Below, one piece after another: positions 57,060 to 64,000 of a stretch of DNA of 64,000 nt. The position numbers and the translations under genes were made by a program. The stretch's first letter is position 1. Every line of letters starts with the position of its first letter. Origin of the DNA: Macrotis lagotis (lineage: Eukaryota > Chordata > Mammalia > Peramelemorphia > Peramelidae); assembly GCF_037893015.1 (NCBI RefSeq), contig NC_133666.1:656048869-656112868 (forward strand), read 5' to 3'. A model generated the notes under the pieces. It was not told the DNA's origin. It saw only the letters and a program-made list of their open reading frames with translations, and searched no databases.

Positions 57060-58200
57060 TTCTCTTTTTAAGGAGGAGGCGTGGCGGCGGGCGGAGCAGC
57101 GGCCCGGAGCGGAGGCCCCGGCGCAGGCCCGGCCCGGGCACCGGGTGAGCGGGAGCCGTGCGGCCCTGCCGCCCGGGGCAAGTGCCGAGGCCTGTAAGGC
57201 CCAGCCGGGGGGCCGGCTGCGCGCGGCGGGGGCCGGCGGGGCAGAAATGGGGCGCCGGCCCGGCACTGGCCCCGCACCCGGAAGGCCGGCCCGGGGCCCG
57301 CGGCGTAAATAGCACCGCGGGGGGAGGGGCCCGGCGAGACCCGAGTTCGAATTCGGGCGCCCCGGCCGAGGCCCGTGGTGACCTTGGGCAAGTCCCGCGC
57401 GCCGCCCGCCTCAGTGTCCCCCGTCTGTCACGCCCCCGGGGGCCGCCCCCGCCCCACGGCACGGAGGCCGGGGCCCGGGGCCGGTCCGCGGCTCCCAGGC
57501 CGGGCGCGGCCCCGAGCAGAGGCCGCAGCGCCGGGGCTGCCCTCCCTCCCGGGCCCGGCGCTGTCCTCACCCGGCGGCGGCTCCGGCGGCTCCTCCGGCC
57601 GAGACGTGGCTGTGCCGCGGGCGGGGCGGGGCGGGCCGGTGCCACACGTTTCCGCGTCCCTCCGGAAGCATTTCTCCTCGGGGGACTTCCGGCGGAAGGG
57701 GCTCCGGGGGGCGGGGCTGCGGCTTCGAAGCGCTCCGATCTCCGCGTCTCTCGCGGGCCCAAAGGCGCCGGAGTCGGAGCTCCCCAGCGCCCGGGAAGGG
57801 GCGGCCCGGACCCCGCGGCGGCGCGCGTTTCCGGGGGGCGCTCTAAGGGGCGGCACGACTTCCGCTCCTTCCGGAAGTCGCCGAGAGCCGGGCGCCCCCT
57901 CCCCGGAGCCGGACCGGAAGGCGCTGGCAGTTCGGTTTCCGGCGGAAGCAGGCAGGCTCGGGCGCGGGCGGCGGTGAGCCGGTCGAGGGCCGGGCGGCCC
58001 GGTGGGGGGCCTCGGCCGCACTCGGTGGGGCCGGGTTGGGGGTTCAGGGCCGCGGACGTGGGTGGCATCGGCGCGGCGCGGCCGCCCGTGGGCGATGGGG
58101 ACGGGGATACAAGTGGCGAACAGCGCCCGGCTGGGCTGAACTGCGAAGGAGGAAGGGGAACGAAGGCTGACTGGGACGGGACCTGGCACCTGGTACACGG
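57060..58200. promoter_or_regulatory. GOLGA3: CpG island with ETS-motif cluster, GOLGA3 promoter region
   Basis: An abrupt block of very GC- and CpG-rich sequence in an otherwise AT-rich window. Between about 57660 and 57960 there are at least six CGGAAG/CTTCCG ETS-type motifs, several in head-to-head pairs (for example TTCCGGAAG near 57871 and CTTCCGGCGGAAG near 57688). No TATA box is visible. It lies just upstream of the candidate GOLGA3 first exon. A plus-strand donor (GGCGGCG then GTGAGCC near 57974) could serve a divergent transcript. Confidence 0.8.
57571..57700 (-). other. GOLGA3: Probable non-coding first exon of GOLGA3 (3' boundary only)
   Basis: Inside the CpG island the minus strand has a strong donor, GCCGCCGG then GTGAGG, with the exon ending at 57571. 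The GC-rich sequence upstream of it (CGGAG and CCGCC repeats) looks like a vertebrate 5' UTR. The transcription start cannot be read from sequence; the upper limit given is arbitrary and lies just before the ETS-motif cluster. Inference. Confidence 0.4.
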
Positions 58201-58204
58201 TGTT

Positions 58205-58323
58205 TTTAGGTTTTTGCAAGGCGGTGGGGTTAAGTGGCTTGCCCAAGGCCACACGGCCAGGGCATTATTGTCTGAGGCCGCATTGGAACCCAGGGCCGGT
58301 GCTCTGTCCACTGCACCACCTAG
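58205..58323 (-). repeat. tRNA-type SINE in the CpG-island shore
   Basis: GGTTTTTGCAAGGCGGTGGG to TGCACCACCTAG, with an internal deletion of about 20 bp and a missing head end. It retains several CpGs. Confidence 0.85.
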
Positions 58324-58327
58324 TACA

Positions 58328-59949
58328 GATTTAATCAGGGCCTGTTGAAGCGACTTCCTTTTACAGTAGGTAATAGTGAATCTGAAGCCTGGGTCCAGAG
58401 GGGGAGATCGAATTGAGGTCTGAAAACATTGGAATCTGAGAAAGAATTAACGGGTGGTTCAACTGCTTTTCAAAACGATCCAATCAATCTATTATTTCCC
58501 TTCTTCGGGTCTGTTTTCTCACCTGGAAATGAAAGGACAGGGACTGCTAAATCCTAGGACTGAATCCTCCGGCTAACGGTGAGGAAGTGCCCGGAAGAAC
58601 GAATGCTTTGTTCCTTTCCTTTGTCCGAGGAGCAGATTCAGGTGCCACACCTGGTTGTCAACAGCAGGAGGGAGGCACCGCCTGCAACCGCCTTGCAGGG
58701 AGGAGGTATTTCATAGCGAGGAAGAGGAAGAACAAAAGGCTCCAGAGCCCGCGGACCCCCGTTTGACCCCCAGCTGTTACTTGGCTCTGACCCTAGCCTT
58801 CTCTCTCCGGAGTTTTGTCCCCTCACCTAGTGGGGGTGGGGCAGGGTCCTTTTCCAGAGCTAAATCTTGTTGACAAATGGCTAGTAAGACATCTGCTTCT
58901 CCAATGACAAACGAGCAGCAGGTGTCCGGCATGGCATGGCCTGCAGAATAAGGTTGAAGTCAAAGCCTTAGATACTAATAAATTCTGTTCAGTAATGTTT
59001 GACAGCCATCAGTGCAAAGGAAAAAAAAAAACCTACGAATGAAAGAAAGACACAGACGATATTTAAGGTAGGTTGCTTTTCTTCCTCAGAAGGAGGGCTT
59101 TGTAGCATGAGGGAAACCACAGAGGTGCTGGAAGAAGCAAAGCTCTCATGTAGCAAATCCATAGCCATGATCTGGATTTTTGTGGGGCAAGGCTTGCCTT
59201 GGGCAGGCCATCATAAAGCTGACTGTACTTGACAGACACTAACAGGTCTGCTGTGCCGAAATGATCACATTTAAGGAAAATTGGACAGTGTTTTAGAAAG
59301 GAGTCTTGTCAATACTACTACTTACTCTAGATTATTAAAGTCACTTAAAAGAAAAATTGTCTCAGTTTAGGTTCTGGGTTCTCCTTTCAGATCCAAAGCT
59401 TTTGTCCCACTGGAAAAGCTTTAGTTCCATTGTACTCACTTCAACCTTCTACAAAGAAAAGCAGATTTATATGTTCTAAGAAAGAGAAGTGGGGAGAGTA
59501 TGATGTGACCTAAGGAAGCTCTGAGAACCAATCTGAGGTGGCAAGTGGATGGTGACCCCAGGACCCAAAAGTCAACTTTTAGGAAAAACCCCAAACAAAA
59601 ATTAGCTTTAGGTAGGATGCCAACATTCATTCTTCATTAGTGGTGGAAACATCAGCAAACTGGTCACACGAATTCCCAGCTTAGCAATAAATTTCTCTGA
59701 AAAATCATATTGGTATAAAAGGGAGAGAGAAGGAAACACTAAGCACATTTCTGCACTTCAGCAGAAAGGATTCATCTTCCATTAACAAAGGCTACACCGA
59801 AAAGATATGATATTCCTGAGAAGAGACAGTAACTTGCAGTTTTCAGGCAAATGATTATTGATAAAACAGGAGTTTGAGTTATTTAAAACAAAGGAGTGAA
59901 AACATATGCTTTACAATACAACAACATTTCAAGCATTATTCCAGATAAA
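58328..59949. other. Gap between GOLGA3 CpG island and CHFR 3' end, no gene seen
   Basis: No convincing open frame, SINE or LINE. The first 500 bp is moderately GC-rich island shore; the rest is AT-rich unique sequence. It may hold further CHFR 3' UTR. Confidence 0.4.
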
Positions 59950-61626
59950 ATTTTAATTCCAATGCAGAAGATACCAGGGCAAGCAGGAAACAGGCTCCAT
60001 ATAAGATTTGTCTACTGGTATGGAGGAAGCTGCAAATAGGTGCACATAAGACACTGTCTGGGATTTCTGAAGAGGGAGACAATGACTTGGACGTAGTCCA
60101 GTGTGAAGACCTAGACCATCATCTCTGGGATTGTACTCTATAGTCAGTGCTTAAAGTAGCATAAGGGAGTACCCGATTCAGGATGCTAAAAAAAAACAGC
60201 AGAACAGAACACGAACTGTCTTTGTCCCTCCCCTTCATTCTCTAAGATCTGATGGGGAGTATTGTGTCCTGTGTCCTTTTCACTAAGGTATGAATTTGGC
60301 CAAAAAACATGAAGTAGAATTAAAATGCAGGAGCTATAGAGGTAACTTGGTTTGGTTAACTGCTCTAGTGAATCCAAGCAGATTCAGACAAGAGTTAAGT
60401 CCTACCACTGATGCTTGCTGAGGAAGGGTCTGGAATTGATTCTTTTCTCACCTTGCCAAGGAGTTAAGTACAGGTGCCACTGAAAGCTCCTCAACAGCAG
60501 ATGTTTCCAATTTTTGTTTTTGTGACCCCCAGGAGTGGCCCAAAGCCTGGCACAATAGGCACAACTTAACTATTTGCTGAAGCCAGTTCCAGAGAAAATG
60601 CTGTTAAGAAGATACCCATCTACAATGCTCAATGAAAAATATTTCTGACTTAAAATTCCTGTTTTTGATGGTCAAACAAACCTAAACCACATGGAAGGCC
60701 ATCTCTCTTGGGGCAAACATTTGTTTCTCATTAAAAAATCAGCTCTGTGCTGCCAACCGGTCCCTCCCTTGGGCGCTAAGAGTCCCAGTGGATTAATGAG
60801 GAAATCTGTGCTCGTGGCACTGTTTTGGACTTATGTGGGATTGCAAAGGTCCACAGACACAGAGTGGTTCCTTTACACAAGACAGTCTCCCAATGTCTAA
60901 CTGGCCTATAAATGATACAGAATGTTATTTGTGCTGCTTGTGAGATTGGATTCTAATACAGAATGAAAAGCACCAGACTGACTAACCTAGAACACACGCA
61001 CTCACACACACACATACGTATATGAGTCGAACTGTTTTTCCTACAGCAAAGCACTAGGCATGCCCTATGGGCTGTAAACATTTGCTTCTTTTTCTTAAGC
61101 AACAAGGAAACAGTGTATTAGATTAATGCTTATCTCTCTTTTTTGCCATATGAAATATTGGTAAAAAGGAATTCCTGATCTAACAAACCATTTTGGTGAA
61201 GGCAGAAAAAACAAAATGAGGCTGTCATCTCGACCAATGGGGGGAAAGGGGGTGGTGGTGAATTTTTTTTTCTGTCAATAAGGGCTTTCGCCCAACCTGA
61301 TGCACAACAAACAACCTCAGGACATCCCAATGACCTTTGATGCCTTTCCTGAGTATGTCTTCTGGTCTGCTGCTGCCGCCAGTACAGGGATGGCATATCT
61401 GATGGACACAATGAAGTGCTCATCAGGTTATTTAAAAAGGTCTTACTCAAGTATAAAGCTCTACAAAATTAAAAAAAAAAATCACACCAGTACCTGATGC
61501 AGAAATATTTAACTCCCCTCCAAGAGGGAACTTAAAAAATGCCCTGAAAAATTTATGTTCCATATTTGAGGTCTTAAAATTTTTTTTTTTACATACAAAT
61601 ATCCAAAACTTTCAATACTTCAAGGC
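59950..61626 (-). other. CHFR: CHFR 3' UTR (lower end uncertain)
   Basis: Repeat-poor sequence follows the CHFR stop. I found no canonical AATAAA on the minus strand; an ATTAAA at 59957-59952 is a possible signal. The UTR could be shorter, or extend toward the GOLGA3 CpG island. Confidence 0.35.
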
Positions 61627-61669
61627 TTAGTTCTTGAAGCGTGTTTGTTCACAAATATGATTGAATTTC
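61627..61669 (-). CDS. CHFR: CHFR last coding exon and stop
   Basis: Encodes KFNHICEQTRFKN then TAA (61629-61627). The acceptor is TTTTTGCAG. It supplies the last zinc-ligand histidine of the PBZ motif. These final residues match human. Confidence 0.95.
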
Positions 61670-63733
61670 CTGCAAAAAGAAACAATTTCAAGTTACACAA
61701 GTCACCACACACTGACACAGAAGAACTCTGATAGCTCACAAACACCTGGCTGGGGAGGGCCTCATCATACCCTCTTCCTTCAGTTTCTAGAGCTGAGGAC
61801 ATGAAAGTCAAGTTTCCAGAAGCTTTCTAGAAGTGTCTATGGACAGAGAGCAGCAGTAACTAACCCAGACTTCTCCAGCAATCACTTATCTGGCTACTTC
61901 CCCTTGAATTAAGATAAACTAATTCTGTCCTTACTTCCAGAAAGACACAGATGGGATGGGTGCAGTGAAAGGGACAGGGGATCTGAAGACAAAATAGTTC
62001 TCTGTTCAAATCACTAGTCCAACAACCCAAAGCTGTTGCCCACCTCTCTACTCCCACTCTTAAAGCCTTATCCTCATAGGTGTCCTTATATATAAATAAA
62101 ACATGTGTTCCTTAAAAATTTGCTAGAGATCCATTATAAAATTTGAGAAGCAAATTATATTTCTTCCATTGATCTTTACTATAGATTAAATAGTTCATTC
62201 TTGCCCTTTCCACTTTGTGTGGAAAAACCGGAGGTCCTCTTAAGCCCTTCCTAGATGGTTTCAAGGCAGTTGTCCTTTTCTACAAGTCCCTACTCTTCCC
62301 ACCTGGGGCTTGCTGCCAAAGATGAAGAGATGAAGAGAACTCAGCGCCACTCTAAAACTAAGATTGAAGCTGAAGTAGGTAGGCAACAGTAAATAGCTAT
62401 AAAAAGCTTAGACAGCTGCTTTCAAGTTGGAATCATTTTCCTAAATATTAGACCACTTATGAATTAGGTCACATGAAATTTGTTGCCAAAAATATTTTCT
62501 CTTCAGAAACTATGTGTGAAGGTAAGTTGAAATTCTCAACAGTTTTTCTATTGATTTTTCACTCACTTTTACTAAAGTTTTTTTTCATCCCAGTTTTTCT
62601 CTCTAATAAATGGTACCTTCCACCAATTTCATTCCAAATCCTCTTATTTTAGAAAACAAATCCTTAGATGTCTCTTGATGTCAGTACCCCATGCCCCCCT
62701 CCCCATACACATTCCATGAACTCTGTCACTCACATGGCATGGTGTGCTTTAACCTGAGTTCGGCAATTGCGCCCCCAGTAGCAATCAGGACGAGCTGTTA
62801 CAGTCCCTGAAAAAGAGGCCAAAGATTCTACTTCATGGTGGTGGTAAACAAAGCAAGAGAAGGGGTTATGGAGAACATTAGCATGGGAAACAACTTGGGT
62901 CTGGGATTCCAAGGGAATTTCATCAAATGGTTGTGAAAATATTTTACCAAGTCTCGATAATAGAAACTATCTCATTCCCAAAACGATGTCTTTATTGAAA
63001 AACACCATTTCTACTGGTATTGATATGGATTAAGTCTTTTACATGTCTCTTGGCTGGAGCTGCCATTAAAGGTGATTCTTCACTACTCTTTATAGCCTCA
63101 GAGCTGCAAGCCTTTTTTTTTTTTTATAGCTAGCTTGGTCCTGGTCTTCTTGCAGTCCAGGAAATAGGAACATAGCTGAATAGCTTTTTTTTTTTTAAAA
63201 AATATTTTATCCCCCCAATTTCATGTTAAAAACAATCTTAATTTTTTCAATTTTTGTGTTCCAAATTCCTTTCCTCTTCCCCCGCTCCACATTGTTGAGA
63301 CTAAGTAAGCAATCTGATATAGATTATACATGTGTAGTCACACAAAACATTTCCACCTAAGTCATGATGTAGAAGAAACATAGACCAAAAAAACTAAGAA
63401 AAATAAAAAGTATGCTTCAATATGCATTGAGACTGTTCTTAGTTTTTTTGTCATCATAGATCCTTTGGAATTGTCTCGTGTTACTGAGAATGGCTACGTC
63501 ACCGTCATTGTACAATATTGCTGTTCTGTTACTGTATACAATTTACTCCTGTGATCATTTCACTTTGATAAGTAGCTCTTAAAAAAGAAGACAAGCCAAT
63601 TGTATTGCCCAGAGGCAAATCTCACCTGGTAGTTCTGAAGCAGGGATATTTTGTCTGTACTGGTATGTCAGCTCTCGAAAGTTGCGTAGGCCACAGCAGT
63701 AACACAGCACAGTGTTCCCAGTAATTCTGTAAT
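61627..63733 (-). CDS. CHFR: CHFR, 3'-terminal coding exons (partial gene)
   Basis: CHFR is a nuclear mitotic-checkpoint E3 ubiquitin ligase (FHA, RING and C-terminal Cys-rich regions). Only the last three coding exons are here: 63733-63626, 62806-62734 and 61669-61627. Joined, they read YRITGNTVLCYCCGLRNFRE, LTYQYRQNIPASELP, GTVTARPDCYWGRNCRTQVK, AHHAMKFNHICEQTRFKN and stop, nearly identical to human CHFR as I recall it. The end holds the PAR-binding zinc finger (C-x-Y-W-G-x-x-C with downstream H and H), with its ligands intact. The gene continues off the right edge. Confidence 0.96.
61670..62733. other. CHFR: CHFR last intron
   Basis: Unique sequence, no repeat or extra exon recognised. 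Confidence 0.45.
62734..62806 (-). CDS. CHFR: CHFR second-last coding exon (PBZ motif)
   Basis: Encodes GTVTARPDCYWGRNCRTQVK, AHHA plus two nucleotides of the Met codon. The acceptor is CTCTTTTTCAG and the donor GTGAGT. It carries the two zinc-binding cysteines and the first histidine region of the PAR-binding zinc finger. Confidence 0.95.
63190..63590 (-). mobile_element. L1 3' UTR fragment in a CHFR intron
   Basis: TTTTATCCCCCCAATTTCAT, AACATTTCCACCTAAGTCAT, GATCCTTTGGAATTGTCTCG and CTGTTCTGTTACTGTATACA fit the marsupial L1 3' UTR in minus orientation. Confidence 0.65.
63626..63733 (-). CDS. CHFR: CHFR third-last coding exon
   Basis: Encodes YRITGNTVLCYCCGLRNFRE, LTYQYRQNIPASELP. The acceptor is CTTTTCTAG and the donor GTGAGA; the exon ends in phase 1. 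It holds the CYCC cysteines of the Cys-rich region. Confidence 0.95.
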
Positions 63734-63846
63734 CTAGAAAAGGAATCTTTATAATTCACAATGTGACACAATGTGATGCTTCACAAAGCACCCACTGCCT
63801 TGCTAACAGTACTGACTCAATGGCTCTCAGGGGGCTTGTACTCAAG

Positions 63847-63995
63847 AGCATGCAGCATCATGGCTAAGGAAGCCCCGAGCTTGGAGCCAGGAGACCCAAG
63901 TTCCTATCTAGCCTCAGTCAGGTGGGACCCTGAGCATGTGACTTAACCCCGGCCTGTTTCTTCATCTCTAAAATGGGGAGACTAACAACCCTTTC
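63847..63995 (+). repeat. MIR remnant
   Basis: GCATCATGGCTAAGGAAGCC, GGAGCCAGGAGACCCAAG, ATGTGACTTAACCCCGGCCT, TTCATCTCTAAAATGGGGAG. Confidence 0.75.
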
Positions 63996-64000
63996 TGTTC

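Noticed and set aside
4827-58323. tRNA genes, suggested by box A/box B-like heads
   Set aside because: All are heads of interspersed SINEs with A tails and target duplications; no cloverleaf with an anticodon arm was found.
57049-58348. Very long overlapping open frames (about 420 and 396 codons) on both strands
   Set aside because: They lie in a CpG island where stop codons are rare; composition is Pro/Arg/Gly/Ala only, frames run into a SINE, and no domain is recognisable.
1-64000. CRISPR, toxin-antitoxin or other compact microbial system
   Set aside because: The window is vertebrate chromosomal DNA with spliced genes and retroelements; the repeats are dispersed SINEs, not an array.

Overview
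The window is a piece of a marsupial chromosome, probably Australian. About thirty copies of a ~150 bp tRNA-type SINE carry box A-like and box B-like head sequences and match the marsupial WSINE1/WALLSI type. Alongside them are marsupial L1 and HAL1 (ORF1-only L1) sequences and old L2, L3/CR1 and MIR remnants. There is no prokaryotic operon, CRISPR array or phage. I recognise two host genes, both on the minus strand, in the same order and orientation as in human 12q24.33 (CHFR upstream, GOLGA3 downstream).

GOLGA3 (golgin-160) is complete. Its 23 coding exons run from the ATG at 54267 down to the stop at 21414. Exon by exon, the phases add up to 4503 nt, or 1500 residues, against 1498 in human. 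A first non-coding exon probably lies in a CpG island (about 57060-58200) rich in ETS-type CTTCCGG motifs. A 3.8 kb repeat-poor 3' UTR ends near a poly(A) signal at 17635-17640.

The last three coding exons of CHFR (63626-63733, 62734-62806, 61627-61669) enter from the right edge. They encode the cysteine-rich C-terminus and an intact PAR-binding zinc finger. The CHFR stop codon lies about 3.4 kb from the GOLGA3 CpG island.

Region by region: 1-17.6 kb is intergenic and dominated by minus-strand L1/HAL1 sequence, with a likely ERV LTR near 0.9-1.35 kb and a solo LTR nested in a HAL1 at 11.45-11.84 kb. 17.6-57.6 kb is GOLGA3. 57-58.3 kb is the CpG island and its shore. 58.3-61.6 kb is the gap and CHFR 3' UTR. 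61.6-64 kb is CHFR.

The most interesting local feature is a SINE inserted exactly across the 5' splice site of GOLGA3 coding exon 19 (donor at 27177). Its 14 bp target-site duplication has duplicated the splice donor. One exon upstream in transcript order, the donor of coding exon 17 is formed by the end of a 50 bp alternating purine-pyrimidine (CG/CA) tract. Compared with human golgin-160, the caspase sites equivalent to Asp59 and Asp139 look absent, while the Asp311 site is kept. I found no sign of an undescribed multi-gene system.
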